From assembly GCA_031292175.1 (NCBI GenBank), contig JARLHQ010000012.1, positions 1 through 64,000 of the forward strand: 64,000 nucleotides of DNA, read 5' to 3'. Positions 52,641-62,372 of this stretch are shown here, piece by piece. A program made the translations under genes and the position numbers. This stretch comes from Humidesulfovibrio sp. (GTDB lineage Bacteria > Desulfobacterota > Desulfovibrionia > Desulfovibrionales > Desulfovibrionaceae). Under the pieces are notes generated by a model. The model saw only the letters and a program-made list of their open reading frames with translations. It was not told the DNA's origin and ran no database searches. How positions within the stretch are numbered: position 1 is the first letter of the stretch; each line of letters opens with the position of its first letter.

Positions 52641-53699
52641 CTACACGCCGAGCATGGCCCGAAGCACGTCCCAGACCCGGTCCGGGCGGATGTCCTTCAT
52701 GCAGTTGTGGTGGCCGAGCGGGCAGGTCTTGTGCCCGTGCAGGCCGCAGGGCCGGCAGTCCAGGTCCGTCTCCAGCACGCGGGAGTTCGGCCCGCGCGGG
52801 AAGAAGCCCAGCTTGCGCACGGTCGGCCCGAAGCAGGCGGCCAGAGGCACGCCCTGGGCCCAGGCCAGGTGCATGGGGCCGGAGTCGTTGGTTAGGCAGG
52901 CGTCGAGCCGTCCCAGGCAGGCGGCCAGGGCCGGGATGGTCAGCATGTTCGCCAGGTTCACGAGGCGGCCGGCGGCCTCGCCCGCGGCCTGGGCGATGTG
53001 CGCCGCCAGCGCCTCCTCGCCCGGTCCGGCGAAGAGCAGCACCACCGCACCGGCGTCGAGCGCCCGGCGGGCCACTTCGGCGAAATGCTCGGCGGGCCAG
53101 CACTTGGTGGGCCAAGTGGAGCCGGGATGGATGCCCAATTTCGGGCCCTCGGGCAGGCCGGCGAAGATCTCGTCCGCGCGGACGACCGCCTCGGGCGGCA
53201 GGTCCAGGCGCGGCAACGGGGCCGGGTGCGCCTTGTCCGCGATGATGCCCAGCGGTCCGCCCAGCTGGAACAGGCGTTCGATCTCCTCCAGTTCGGCGAA
53301 GCCGCGCGGCACCAGATGGGTGTAGGCCAGCCAGTTGTACCAGGGCGCGTCGTAGCCGATGCGTACCGGCGCGCCCGCGCAACGCGCCATGTAGGCGCTT
53401 CTGAGGCTGGTGTGTGGGGAGAGCCAGAGGTCGAATCCCTCCAGGGCCAGTTCCTGGCCCATTCTCCGGGCGGCCATGAACCTGCGCTGCGCGCCGCGCT
53501 TGGCGAAGGGCCGCACGCTCGCAAGCTCGCGCTGGGCGCTGAACAGGCCTTCCAGTCCGGCGCGCACGAAGAAATGGATTTCAGCCCTGGGGTAGCGGGC
53601 CTTCAGGACCTGGATGAAGGGCAGGGTGAGCACGGCGTCGCCCAGAAAGGCGGTCTGCCACAGCCCGATTTTGCGGAAGTCTGTCTTCGCCGGGTCCAT
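52641..53699 (-). CDS. family 9 glycosyltransferase (heptosyltransferase)
   Basis: 352 residues. The GT9 pattern is clear: IGLWQTAFLGDAVLTLPFIQVLK at the N-terminus, LGIHPGSTWPTKCWP near the middle, and LTNDSGPMHLAWAQGVPLAACFGPT as the nucleotide-sugar site. The end contains a Cys cluster (DCRPCGLHGHKTCPLGHHNC) seen in WaaF-like enzymes. It would add heptose to the LPS core. The start ATG has GGAG about 10 bases upstream. Confidence 0.88.
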   Translation of the reverse strand: MDPAKTDFRKIGLWQTAFLGDAVLTLPFIQVLKARYPRAEIHFFVRAGLEGLFSAQRELASVRPFAKRGAQRRFMAARRMGQELALEGFDLWLSPHTSLRSAYMARCAGAPVRIGYDAPWYNWLAYTHLVPRGFAELEEIERLFQLGGPLGIIADKAHPAPLPRLDLPPEAVVRADEIFAGLPEGPKLGIHPGSTWPTKCWPAEHFAEVARRALDAGAVVLLFAGPGEEALAAHIAQAAGEAAGRLVNLANMLTIPALAACLGRLDACLTNDSGPMHLAWAQGVPLAACFGPTVRKLGFFPRGPNSRVLETDLDCRPCGLHGHKTCPLGHHNCMKDIRPDRVWDVLRAMLGV

Positions 53700-53823
53700 T
53701 CAGAACCGCTCCTTTGCCGCGTCGGACCTCGCGAGGGCTCCGGGCGCCTTGGGCGTCTTGCCCTTGCGCGTGGGCTGCGGTACACAGGGACTAGAGGTTT
53801 GGGCCACTGCCCTGGAGGATGTC

Positions 53824-54063
53824 ATGAAGTACATCATGTTTGAGGATTTTTCCGGCGCGCCGATGCCCATCATCTTTCCCAAGCGCATCGACTTCAGCGA
53901 GATGCGCGAGCAGATTCCCTACACCAAGGTGCTTTCCGCCGGGTATGTGAGCCTGTCCGGCACGGGCTTCGCCTGCCACGGCGAGTCCAAGAGCCTGGAG
54001 GTCCAGGCGCGGCCGGAAGACGCCGCCATCATCGCCGCCAAGCTGACAGATCCCGATCTGTAG
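53824..54063 (+). CDS. small conserved hypothetical protein
   Basis: 79 residues. It starts MKYIMFEDFSGAPMPIIFPKR and reads as a compact alpha/beta protein with GYVSLSGTGFACHGES in the middle. No signal, no membrane segment. GGAGG lies five bases before ATG 53824. It is divergent from the heptosyltransferase gene and ends before a shared terminator with glpX. Confidence 0.7.
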   Translation: MKYIMFEDFSGAPMPIIFPKRIDFSEMREQIPYTKVLSAGYVSLSGTGFACHGESKSLEVQARPEDAAIIAAKLTDPDL

Positions 54064-54090
54064 CGCACGCGCGCGGATGCCGGGAATGTG

Positions 54091-54124
54091 AAAGGCCGGG
54101 AAGGGGCGAACCCTCCCGGCCTTT
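54091..54124. terminator. bidirectional terminator
   Basis: AAAGGCCGGGA (54091-54101) and TCCCGGCCTTT (54114-54124) form an 11-bp stem with A- and T-rich ends, between two convergent genes. Confidence 0.85.
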
Positions 54125-54132
54125 CGCCGTTT

Positions 54133-55116
54133 CTAGTCGTATTTGACCGCGCTGAACTTCATCAGGCTATCCCAGGAGTGGATGGCCTCGATGTAGCGGA
54201 TGGTGCCGGTCTTGCCGCGCATGACCAGCGAGCTGGTCTCCGCGCCATAGCCCAGGTAGCGCACGCCCTTCAGGAAGGTGCCGCCGGAGATGCCCGTGGC
54301 GGCGAAGAACACGTCGTCGCTCTTCACCAGGTCGCCCACGGTGAGCACGCGGCGCACGTCCACGCCGGCGGTCGCCAGGGCGTTCTTCTCGTCCTGCTTC
54401 TGGGGATCGAGCTTGCAGAACATCTCGCCGCCCATGATGCGGATGGCGCAGGCCGCCAGCACGCCCTCGGGGGTGCCGCCGGTGCCCATCATCACGTCCA
54501 CCTCGTTGCGCGGGTCGATGGCCATGAGCGCCCCGGCCACGTCGCCGTCGGTATGCAGCTGTATGCGCGCGCCAGCCTCGCGGATGTCGGCGATGAGCTT
54601 CTTGTGGCGCGGCTTATCAAGCACGAAGACGACCAGGTCGTCCACGTCCTTGCCGAGCGCCTTGGCGATGCGTTTCAGGTTCGTGGGCACCGGGGCCTCG
54701 ATGTCGACCACGTTCTTGGCGCTGGCGGGCACCACGAGCTTCTGCATGTAGAAGCTGGGGCCCGGATCGTACATGGTGCCGGCCGGGGCCACGCCGACGA
54801 CGGAAATGGCGTTGGGGCGGCCATAGGCCAGGAGGCTCGTGCCCTCGACCGGGTCCACGGCCACGTCGACCGAGAGCGGCCCGCCGCCGCCGACCTTCTC
54901 GCCGTTGTGCAGCATGGGCGCGTTGTCCTTTTCGCCCTCGCCGATGATCACCGTGCCGCTGATGGCCAGCGAGTTGAACGACAGCCGCATGGCCTCGACG
55001 GCCGCATTGTCGCCGGCGTTCTTGTCGCCTTTGCCCAGCCACCGGGCGCTGGCCAGGGCCGCGGCCTCGGTGACGCGCACCAGGTCAAGGGCCAGATTCC
55101 TTTGTGGAGCTTCCAT
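54133..55116 (-). CDS. glpX: class II fructose-1,6-bisphosphatase
   Basis: 327 residues. GTVIIGEGEKDNAPML and VDVAVDPVEGTSLLA are the two metal-binding blocks of GlpX, and VDVMMGTGGTPEGVLAA is the third conserved segment. It removes the 1-phosphate of fructose 1,6-bisphosphate in gluconeogenesis. ATG 55116 has AAGGAGAG upstream; the in-frame extension to 55143 lacks one. Transketolase and rpiB lie close by on the same strand, so this is a small sugar-phosphate neighbourhood. Confidence 0.95.
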   Translation of the reverse strand: MEAPQRNLALDLVRVTEAAALASARWLGKGDKNAGDNAAVEAMRLSFNSLAISGTVIIGEGEKDNAPMLHNGEKVGGGGPLSVDVAVDPVEGTSLLAYGRPNAISVVGVAPAGTMYDPGPSFYMQKLVVPASAKNVVDIEAPVPTNLKRIAKALGKDVDDLVVFVLDKPRHKKLIADIREAGARIQLHTDGDVAGALMAIDPRNEVDVMMGTGGTPEGVLAACAIRIMGGEMFCKLDPQKQDEKNALATAGVDVRRVLTVGDLVKSDDVFFAATGISGGTFLKGVRYLGYGAETSSLVMRGKTGTIRYIEAIHSWDSLMKFSAVKYD

Positions 55117-55262
55117 GCCTGCTCTCCTTACAATACGCCGCATATGGGCGTGTTTGGTTCATCGAATTTCGTGTGGGGGGATGCTAACAGAGCACGCGGC
55201 ATGTCCGCAAGGGTCCCTGGGTGACGGTCTGGCAACATGGCGGCGAAAAAGCGGAAGATGCG

Positions 55263-55292
55263 CAAAAAAAAGGGCGGCCCGTGGACCGCCCC
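55263..55292 (-). terminator. terminator of the DJ-1/PfpI gene
   Basis: On the minus strand GGGCGG and CCGCCC (55286-55291 and 55272-55277) make a GC stem followed by eight T (55264-55271). Confidence 0.8.
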
Positions 55293-55307
55293 CGTGTTTC
55301 GCGTGCG

Positions 55308-55967
55308 TTAGATGCTGATCTTGGCGCCCAGGATGGCCACAAACTTGGCCAGCCAGTCCGGGTGCGCGGGCCAGGCCGGAGCGGTGACGAGGTTGCCGTC
55401 GACCACGGCCTTGTCGATGGGGATATTGGCGTACTTGCCGCCCGCGCAGCCCACGTCGGGGCCGCAGGCCGGGTAGGCCGAGGCGGTGCGGCCCTTCAAC
55501 ACCCCGGCGGCGGCAAGCACCAGCGGTCCGTGGCAGATGGCGGCTATGGGCTTTTTCGCCGTGTTGAACTCGCGCACGATTTCAAGGACGCGCTTGTTCA
55601 AGCGGATGTACTCCGGCGCGCGGCCACCGGGGATCACCAGGCCCACGTAGTCCTTCGTGTCAATTTTGGCGAAATCCTTGTTGAGGCTGAAATTGTGGCC
55701 GCGTTTCTCCGTGTAGGTCTGGTCGCCCTCGAAGTCGTGGACGGCCGTGCGCACGATGTCCCCGGCCTTCTTATCCGGGCAGGCGGCCTCCACCTGATAG
55801 CCCAGCATGAGCAGGGCCTGGAAGGGCACCATGACCTCGTAGTCCTCCACAAAGTCGCCCACCAGGAAAAGGAGCTTCTTCGCCGTGGACTTCGCGGCCG
55901 GGCCTTTCTTGGCCGCCGCCTTCTTTACAGGGGCTTTGGCCGCCGTGGTCTTCTTCGCAGTCGCCAT
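55308..55967 (-). CDS. DJ-1/PfpI family protein with histone-like N-terminal tail
   Basis: 219 residues. Residues ~31-219 are a DJ-1/PfpI domain: [35 protein letters not shown], and the nucleophile elbow [14 protein letters not shown] with its Cys-His pair. Members include deglycases, chaperones and proteases. Residues 1-30 are an Ala/Lys/Pro tail ([17 protein letters not shown]) like bacterial histone H1 mimics, which would bind DNA or RNA. The start is firmly set by AGGAGG upstream of ATG 55967. Confidence 0.85.
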   Translation of the reverse strand: MATAKKTTAAKAPVKKAAAKKGPAAKSTAKKLLFLVGDFVEDYEVMVPFQALLMLGYQVEAACPDKKAGDIVRTAVHDFEGDQTYTEKRGHNFSLNKDFAKIDTKDYVGLVIPGGRAPEYIRLNKRVLEIVREFNTAKKPIAAICHGPLVLAAAGVLKGRTASAYPACGPDVGCAGGKYANIPIDKAVVDGNLVTAPAWPAHPDWLAKFVAILGAKISI

Positions 55968-56050
55968 GAGGATGCCTCCTTTTGGGTTGACGCCCCCGGC
56001 GGATGCTCCGCCGGGGGCGCTATGCGCGGACTTTGGCGGCGCTGGCCGGG

Positions 56051-58054
56051 TTACCCGAAGTAGCGCTCGCGAATCTTGCGCGCCACGGTGGGCGCTGTGA
56101 AGCCGTACTTTTCCGCCAGCTTTCCGGCCGGGGCGCTCTCGCCGAAGTGGTCCAGCCCGAGGGCCAGGCCGTCCAGGCCGACGTAGCGGTACCAGCCTTC
56201 GACCCGGCCGGCCTCAATGGCCACGCGCTTGCGCACGGCGGACGGCAACACGGATTCCTTGTACTCCGGCTTCTGGGCTTCGAACAGCGCCACGGAGGGC
56301 ATGCTGACCACGCGGATCTTGCGGCCCGGGGCCTCGGACTCCAACAGCGCCGCGGCCTCAAGCGCCAGGGAGACCTCGGAGCCAGAGGCCATGAGGATGA
56401 GCTCCGGCGTGCCTGCGCAGTCCTTCAGCACGTAGCCGCCCTTCTGCACGCCAGCGGCCACGGCGGGGTACTCCTTGGGATCGAGCACCGGCAGGCCCTG
56501 GCGGGTCAGGAAGATGCAGGAGGGCATGTGGGGCTGGCGCAGGGCCACGTCCAGGCACAGGGCCGTTTCCGTGGCGTCGGCCGGGCGCAGGTCGATAAGG
56601 TCCGGGATGAGCCGGAGCGAGGCCACATGCTCGATGGGCTGGTGCGTGGGGCCGTCCTCGCCCACGTGGAACGAGTCGTGGGTGAACACGTAGAGCACGG
56701 GCAGCTTCTGCAGGGCCGACATGCGGATGGCATTGCGGCAGTAGTCCGAGAAGGTGAGGAAGGTGGCGCCGAAGGGTATGACCCCTCCATGCAGGGCCAG
56801 GCCGTTCAGGATGGCCGCCATGGGGAACTCGCGCACGCCGAAGGACAGGTTGCGGCCCGTCGGGTTGTCTGCGCCATAAATGCCAACGGCGTCGCGGAAC
56901 TTGGCGGTCTGGTTCGAGGGGTCGAGGTCCGCGCTGCCGCCGATGAGGGTGGGCAGAGCGTCCTTGAGCACATTCAGGCACGCGCCCCAGGCCTGCCGGG
57001 TGGCGATCTTTTTGCCGGGCTCGAATTCCGGCATGGTCAGGGCAAGCTCGCTGCGCCCGGTGTTCATGGCCTTCCAGAAGGCCAAAAATTCGGCGTCGGC
57101 CTTCTGGAGCTTGCGGCCCAGGGCCTCCTGCCAAGCCTTGGCACGCTTCTTGAGTTCGGGGAAGCGGACCTGGAAGTGGGCCTTGGCCGCGGGCGGCACC
57201 TCGAAGCAGGCGCCCTGGTTCAGGCACATGCCGGTCTTGGTGGCGGCGATCTCCTCCGGCGCCAAAGGTTCGCCGTGGGTGCCGAAGTCGCCCTCGCGCG
57301 TGGCCGCGCCCTTGGCCATCATCGTGTGCCCGATGATGAGACTGGGCTTCTTTTTCTGGGCCTGGGCCTTCTTGATGGCCACGCGGATCTGGTCGCGGTC
57401 ATGGCCGTCCACTTCCTGCACGTGCCAGCCCATGGCGGCGAAGACCTTGGCGTAGTCCGTTTTGTCCACGCGGGAGACCGGGCCGGCCAGCTGGACTTTG
57501 TTGGAGTCGTAGTAGGCTATCATCTTGCCCAGGCCCCACAGGCCGGCCAGGCTGGCCGCGCCCATGACCACGGGTTCCTGCATGTCGCCGTCGCTCGTCA
57601 GCACGTAGGTGTGGTGGTCCACCACGTTTTTGCCCAACTTGGCGCGCAGGAAGCTCTCGGCCACGGCCATGCCCACGGCCATGGCGAAACCCTGGCCCAG
57701 CGGGCCGGTGGTGGCCTCCACGCCTGGGGTCACGTCGTGCTCCGGGTGGCCCGGGGTCCGGCTGCCCAGCTGGCGGAAACCCGCCAAGTCATCCGCGTCG
57801 ATGAACCCGGCCAGATGCAGCAGACCATACAGCAGGGCGGACTCGTGTCCGGCGGAGAGCACGAAGCGGTCGCGGTTGAACCAGGTGGCCCGGTCGGGAT
57901 CAAAGTTCAGGAACTCGGAATACAGGACGCTGGCAAAGTCCGCGGAGCTCATGGCGCCGCCGGGATGGCCGGAGTTGGCCGCGCGGGAGGCGTCCATGAT
58001 GATGCCGCGCAGGGTGTTCACCACAAGCTGGTCGGGAGCGATGCTATGTGCCAT
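56051..58054 (-). CDS. tkt: transketolase
   Basis: 667 residues, full length. The thiamine diphosphate region is [16 protein letters not shown]...[21 protein letters not shown] is the N-terminal substrate block; and [18 protein letters not shown] is the transketolase signature. It swaps two-carbon units in the pentose phosphate pathway. rpiB begins 38 bases upstream on the same strand, so both ribose-phosphate enzymes are co-transcribed. Confidence 0.95.
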   Translation of the reverse strand: MAHSIAPDQLVVNTLRGIIMDASRAANSGHPGGAMSSADFASVLYSEFLNFDPDRATWFNRDRFVLSAGHESALLYGLLHLAGFIDADDLAGFRQLGSRTPGHPEHDVTPGVEATTGPLGQGFAMAVGMAVAESFLRAKLGKNVVDHHTYVLTSDGDMQEPVVMGAASLAGLWGLGKMIAYYDSNKVQLAGPVSRVDKTDYAKVFAAMGWHVQEVDGHDRDQIRVAIKKAQAQKKKPSLIIGHTMMAKGAATREGDFGTHGEPLAPEEIAATKTGMCLNQGACFEVPPAAKAHFQVRFPELKKRAKAWQEALGRKLQKADAEFLAFWKAMNTGRSELALTMPEFEPGKKIATRQAWGACLNVLKDALPTLIGGSADLDPSNQTAKFRDAVGIYGADNPTGRNLSFGVREFPMAAILNGLALHGGVIPFGATFLTFSDYCRNAIRMSALQKLPVLYVFTHDSFHVGEDGPTHQPIEHVASLRLIPDLIDLRPADATETALCLDVALRQPHMPSCIFLTRQGLPVLDPKEYPAVAAGVQKGGYVLKDCAGTPELILMASGSEVSLALEAAALLESEAPGRKIRVVSMPSVALFEAQKPEYKESVLPSAVRKRVAIEAGRVEGWYRYVGLDGLALGLDHFGESAPAGKLAEKYGFTAPTVARKIRERYFG

Positions 58055-58092
58055 GAGTGTCGGTCCTTAAGATGGTTTGGCGAAAGGGTTCG

Positions 58093-58557
58093 TCAGGGTT
58101 TGGTGGTGGTGTCGAATTGCCCGATGCGGCGCAGATGGCGGCCGCCCTCGAAATTTGTGCCCAAAAAGCTGCGGACGATGTCGATGCCCAGCCCCTGGCC
58201 GATGACGCGTTCGCCCAGGCAGAGCACGTTGGCGTTGTTGTGCGCGCGCGCCATGCGGGACATGAAGTCGCAGGTGCACACGGCGGCGCGGATGCCCTGG
58301 TGCCGGTTGGCGGCCATGCTCATGCCGAGCCCCGTGCCGCAGACCAGGATTCCGAGCATCTGGCCGTTTTGGCCGTCCTCGCCCGCGTCCAGGAGACGCT
58401 GGCAGAGCTTGTCGGCGAACTGGGGATAGTCGCAGGAGCCGGTGCAGTCCGGTCCCAGGTTTTCAACGGTCCAGTCGGTCTGGCGCAGGGCCTGGATGAT
58501 CGCGCCCTTGAGGACGAAGCCGCCGTGGTCGGAAGCGATGAGCACGGTTCTGGACAT
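58093..58557 (-). CDS. rpiB: ribose-5-phosphate isomerase B
   Basis: 154 residues. IASDHGGFVLK at the start, GILVCGTGLGMSMAANR with the catalytic Cys, and RAHNNANVLCLGERVIG identify RpiB. It interconverts ribose 5-phosphate and ribulose 5-phosphate. It sits 38 bases before tkt and 14 bases after a coiled-coil gene. Confidence 0.95.
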   Translation of the reverse strand: MSRTVLIASDHGGFVLKGAIIQALRQTDWTVENLGPDCTGSCDYPQFADKLCQRLLDAGEDGQNGQMLGILVCGTGLGMSMAANRHQGIRAAVCTCDFMSRMARAHNNANVLCLGERVIGQGLGIDIVRSFLGTNFEGGRHLRRIGQFDTTTKP

Positions 58558-58571
58558 GGTTGTGCCTCTCC

Positions 58572-58898
58572 TTAGCGCCGGCCCGCGGACCGGGGTTCAG
58601 TGGACTCTTGCTCGCGCCGGAGTCGCTCGATCTCAAACTTCAGCATTTCGACCTGGCGCAGGCTCAGGTCCCGTTCCGGGCCGGGCGCGCCGTCAAGCCG
58701 CGCCAGAAGCGCGCTCTCTTCGCGCAGGCGGTTCTCCAGCTGGCGCACCTCGTGGAGCTTGGCCTGCCGGATCAGCGTCCGCCGCACCTCCCGCGCCCAG
58801 ACCCTCAGGCCCAGGACAAAGGTGCCGAGGAAGCCCGGCCGGACCTCGGGTTTAAGAAGAGGAGCCGGGATTTCCGTCGTCATGTTCATGCTGCTCAT
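58572..58898 (-). CDS. small coiled-coil protein
   Basis: 108 residues. A hydrophobic/aromatic N-terminal part (GFLGTFVLGLRVWAREVRR) may sit at the membrane; the remainder is heptad-rich helix (LENRLREESALLARL, then LRQVEMLKFEIERLRREQ). No family recognised. ATG 58898 has GGAGG with a 5-base spacer, and so the gene overlaps the end of the upstream lipoprotein gene by 47 bases. Confidence 0.65.
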   Translation of the reverse strand: MSSMNMTTEIPAPLLKPEVRPGFLGTFVLGLRVWAREVRRTLIRQAKLHEVRQLENRLREESALLARLDGAPGPERDLSLRQVEMLKFEIERLRREQESTEPRSAGRR

Positions 58899-59790
58899 TG
58901 TTGCCTCCGCCTGTGATCACGTCGCTGGCCGCAGCGGGCGCGGGTTTGCTCTCAAGGGACATGAAGCTCGCCCCGGCTGGCAGGACCAGGGCCAGGGACT
59001 TGGGCTGCCAGGGCTCCTGGCGCGTCTGGATGGAGCGCACACGGAACACCGCGCTGTCGCCCTTGGGCAGGGTCAGGGTCAGGACCTTGGCCGGTCCTGG
59101 AGGATCACCCTCGTTCTCCGGATAGCCGGAGAACTTGATGCTCCACACGCGTGAGCCGGACACGGGCTGGCCATCGCGCTCCACCTGGGCGCGGAAGTAT
59201 TTGGAGAGGATCCCCTCCATGCGGTCCGGTCGGCCGTACTGGTCCAGCACGAGCAGGCGCACCGGGCCGGAGTTGTAGCTGAAGGCGAAGCCCCCGCCGG
59301 GCATGACGCGGATGTCGTCCGGCGTCTGCGGCACCAGGGTTCCGAAGTGCCCGCAGAGCACCAGCGCCAAGTCGCGCAAGGCGAAGGGAAAGGGCAGGCC
59401 CAGCAGCTGCGCGCCGATGACCGGGTCGCTGTGGGCGTAGGCGCGGGAATTGTGCGGGTAATAGGCCAAGAGCCCGGCGCTGTCCTCGCGCATCAGCGCC
59501 AGCATGGTGCCGATGCCCGCGCGCACGTCGAGGCGCAGGGGGCGCGCGTATTCGCCAAAGAGCTGCACATCCGTGCGGTTGGCGCGCGTGGGCGTGCAGT
59601 AAAGCAGGCTGGCGCGCACGGCCAGGCCGTGGCCTTCAGGCTCCGGCGTCACGAAGCGGGCGCGAAAAGCCTCCAGATCCTGGCGCGGCAGGTCATACTG
59701 CGGCAGGTCGATCCTGGGCGCGCAAGCCGCCAGGAGCATAAGCGCCGCGATGGCCAGCCCCCGGCGCAGTTGGGACAATGGCTGATTCAT
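58852..59790 (-). CDS. lipoprotein, possibly LolB-like
   Basis: 312 residues. The lipobox LLAAC lies at about residue 18. The following beta-rich body (ASLLYCTPTRANRTDVQLFGEYARPLRL..., LPFPFALRDLALVLCG) and its pairing with a TPR lipoprotein suggest the LolB/DUF4292 group of lipoprotein carriers, but no decisive motif is visible. The ATG overlaps the stop of the upstream TPR gene (ATGA). Confidence 0.6.
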   Translation of the reverse strand: MNQPLSQLRRGLAIAALMLLAACAPRIDLPQYDLPRQDLEAFRARFVTPEPEGHGLAVRASLLYCTPTRANRTDVQLFGEYARPLRLDVRAGIGTMLALMREDSAGLLAYYPHNSRAYAHSDPVIGAQLLGLPFPFALRDLALVLCGHFGTLVPQTPDDIRVMPGGGFAFSYNSGPVRLLVLDQYGRPDRMEGILSKYFRAQVERDGQPVSGSRVWSIKFSGYPENEGDPPGPAKVLTLTLPKGDSAVFRVRSIQTRQEPWQPKSLALVLPAGASFMSLESKPAPAAASDVITGGGNNEQHEHDDGNPGSSS

Positions 59791-61586
59791 TTGCTCCCAA
59801 GCTTCTTCTTGATGCGTTCGGGGTTGTCGTGCTTGTACTTGAGCGCGTTCTGGTAGCCCTTCCTGGCCTTGTCCGCGCGGTCGAGCTGCTTGGCGATGTC
59901 GCCGTAGTGCTCCCACATGGTGGGGTCGTCATTGGACAAGGTCACGGCGCGCTGGATCTGCTTCCAGGCCTCCTCCAGCTTGCCCAGGCGGAAATAGGCC
60001 CAGGCCAGGGAGTCCACGATGTAGCCGTTCTCGGGCTTGAGCTTGTCGGCTTTCTTGATGAGGGAAAGCGCATGCTCCATGTCGCGGCCTTCCTCCACCA
60101 GGGAGTAGCCGATGTAGTTCAGCGCGTCGGCGTGGTCCGGATCCTTGGCCACAATGCGCTTCATGATGGCGATGGCGCCCTTGCGGTCACCCGTGCGGTC
60201 CACCAAGGCGCCGTACTGGTACAGCAGGTCCTCGTCGTCCGGACGGTCCTTGAGCGCCTTTTCCAGCACGGTCCTGGCCTCGCCCAGGCGATTCTTCTCG
60301 ATCAGGTAGCCGGCTTCCAGGAGCGGGAAACGCGACTGGCCGGGGAACAGCTTCTTGCCCTGGGCCATGAGATCCAAGGCCTCATGCTCGCGGCCCAAGG
60401 TGTACAAAAGCTGGATGCGGAACTGCAGAGCCTGGCTGTAGTGCGGGTCGCTCTCGGGCACCAGATCGAGGAACTGCAGGGCCTTCTGCGGATTGTTCTC
60501 ACCGTCCTGGGCGATGACGGCCTTGTAGAAGAAGTATTCCCCGGGCACAGGCGGGTTGCTGGCCAGCACATCGAGCAGGGTGCTTGCCTGGGCCGTGTAG
60601 TTCTCGTTCAGGAACAACAGGGCGGCCGGCAGCACGAAGGCCTTGTCGCCGGAACTGGCGAGCGCCGTCTCCAGCGCCTTGTCCGGATTGTTCAGCTTGA
60701 GCCACAGGCCGACAACGCGCAGGCGGATGTCCTCGCGGCCTTCGCCGCCACTGTTCTCGATGCGCTGGAGGATGTCCTCGTTGGTCCGGCCCAACTCCAG
60801 AATCTGCGTGTAGGTGGCCACGGCCGCGGCATAATCCTTGCCCATCTCCTGCTGGAAGGCCAGTTCAACCCAGGCCTCCAGATGGTCTGGCTCCGCTTTC
60901 GTCAGCTTCTTCAGGGCCTCTATGGCCACGGAACGGTGCCCCAGGCGGGCCTCGGCCCGGGCCATCTGGAACTGGGCCTCTGTGGAGCGTTCCTTGATCG
61001 GGATGCGCTTCAGGATTTCCAGGGCCTTTTCCGGCTGTTCGAAATCCACGTAAAGCTGGCCCAGGTGCTCGCGCAGGCCCGTGTTCTCATGGTGGGAGAG
61101 GTACCCTTCCATCACCTTGGCGGCCGCGCCGAGGTTGTTCTCCAAAAGATACGCATTGGCCAGGGACGAATTCAGGTTGTAGTCGTCCGGGTACTTGGCC
61201 AGGCCAGCGGCCAGGGTGTCTCTGGCTTCGGCGGCCTGCTCCTGGTTCCAGTAGAGGAAGGCCTTGTCCATGTAGAGCGAGGGCGCGCTCTGCTTGGCGA
61301 TGACGCGGTCGAGCGCCTGGGCCGCCATCTTTTGGTATTCCAGCGTGCGGGCGAAGGCCTCGGGCGAGGTGCGCGAGAGTGCCGCCGTGCGTGTCATCTG
61401 CTGGAGCAGGGCCTCGTATTCCAGGTAGTCGAGGGTCACGCTGGCCCCAGGGGGCAGAGGCTGGGGCTGGGACGGCTGGACATGCACGGGGGCGCAGGCC
61501 GCGCACAGGACCAGGGTCGTGGCCAAGGCCGTGGTGCGCAGGGGGGCGACGCGGAAGCGGAGGCCAAGGGAAAGGTGGCGGAGCAT
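59787..61586 (-). CDS. TPR-repeat lipoprotein
   Basis: About 599 residues. A signal sequence ends at a lipobox (LCAAC), and then roughly twelve tetratricopeptide repeats follow (for example ALDRVIAKQSAPSLYMDKAF, AYLLENNLGAAAKVMEGYL, YFRLGKLEEAWKQIQRAV). It is probably a scaffold at the outer membrane. GTG 61598 would overlap the upstream stop (GTGA) but ATG 61586 has AGGA in place and gives a better leader. The gene is followed in operon by the LolB-like gene. Confidence 0.8.
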   Translation of the reverse strand: MLRHLSLGLRFRVAPLRTTALATTLVLCAACAPVHVQPSQPQPLPPGASVTLDYLEYEALLQQMTRTAALSRTSPEAFARTLEYQKMAAQALDRVIAKQSAPSLYMDKAFLYWNQEQAAEARDTLAAGLAKYPDDYNLNSSLANAYLLENNLGAAAKVMEGYLSHHENTGLREHLGQLYVDFEQPEKALEILKRIPIKERSTEAQFQMARAEARLGHRSVAIEALKKLTKAEPDHLEAWVELAFQQEMGKDYAAAVATYTQILELGRTNEDILQRIENSGGEGREDIRLRVVGLWLKLNNPDKALETALASSGDKAFVLPAALLFLNENYTAQASTLLDVLASNPPVPGEYFFYKAVIAQDGENNPQKALQFLDLVPESDPHYSQALQFRIQLLYTLGREHEALDLMAQGKKLFPGQSRFPLLEAGYLIEKNRLGEARTVLEKALKDRPDDEDLLYQYGALVDRTGDRKGAIAIMKRIVAKDPDHADALNYIGYSLVEEGRDMEHALSLIKKADKLKPENGYIVDSLAWAYFRLGKLEEAWKQIQRAVTLSNDDPTMWEHYGDIAKQLDRADKARKGYQNALKYKHDNPERIKKKLGSK

Positions 61587-61594
61587 GGAGGTCC

Positions 61595-62359
61595 TCACGT
61601 GTTGGACAGGGCGGTTTTGGTGAGCATCTGCTCGAAAAGCCGCATGTATTCCGTGGCCAGGGACAGCCCCTCGCCGATGAGCCCGGGGCCATAGCGGCGG
61701 CCCTGTTCCGTGCGGAAACCGTTCGCGAGGGTGAGCGCGCGTTTTGGTCCTTCGGGGAAGGCGCGGGCGATTTCCTCAAAGGTCCATTCGTCGCAGTCGC
61801 ACAGCTCCCACAGGGTGCTGACGAAGATGTCCGGCCCGAAGCGGAAGCGGTCGGCGTCGTGCAGCGCCCCGGAAAGCAGCAGCGCGGACTGCGGTCCGGC
61901 CTCGGCCAGGGGCAGGGCGGTTTCGTGCAGGGCCACGGCCTGGGCGACCCAGAGGCGTTCGTCCGGCTCCAGGGGGTAGCCGCGCAGAATGCGCATGCTC
62001 AGATCCGCGCCCTTCTCGGCGTGGTCCTCCTCAAAACGCATGGTGTCGTGCAGCAGTCCGGCCATTTCGGCCAACAAGGCCAGCCTGCGCCGCTCCTCCT
62101 GGTCCAGGCCGCTGGGCTCGGCCAGCGCAAGGGCGGCGGCATCAATGGCCACGCGCTTGCCGTGCTCCACGCCCAGGCCGCAAGGCTCGTTCAAAAAGCC
62201 CAGGGCGTCGCTTTGCAGGCGCTGCATCAGGGGATGCTCGAAAAACAGGGTCGATGCGTGGCCGATCTCTTCCGCGCAGTCAAGAACGAAGGCGTTCTGC
62301 GGTCTTCCGGCGGCCAGATCCTTGGCGCGGCGTTTGAGCTCAATGATGCGCGGGTCCAT
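61595..62359 (-). CDS. HD-domain phosphohydrolase-like protein
   Basis: 254 residues. A metal-dependent HD core is indicated by LLHDTMRFEEDHAEKGA (the H-D pair), with an upstream conserved GHASTLFFEH and a later HDADRFRFG. HD proteins cleave phosphate esters, often of nucleotides. The substrate is unknown. It lies between rpoH and the TPR lipoprotein on one strand. Confidence 0.75.
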   Translation of the reverse strand: MDPRIIELKRRAKDLAAGRPQNAFVLDCAEEIGHASTLFFEHPLMQRLQSDALGFLNEPCGLGVEHGKRVAIDAAALALAEPSGLDQEERRRLALLAEMAGLLHDTMRFEEDHAEKGADLSMRILRGYPLEPDERLWVAQAVALHETALPLAEAGPQSALLLSGALHDADRFRFGPDIFVSTLWELCDCDEWTFEEIARAFPEGPKRALTLANGFRTEQGRRYGPGLIGEGLSLATEYMRLFEQMLTKTALSNT

Positions 62360-62372
62360 GCCATCCCCCGTC

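Noticed and set aside
56003-58429. 808-codon open frame on the plus strand
   Set aside because: Antisense to transketolase; no protein-like features.
59778-61694. 638-codon open frame on the plus strand
   Set aside because: Antisense to the TPR lipoprotein; repeated Leu/Gln/Val pattern mirrors the TPR codons.
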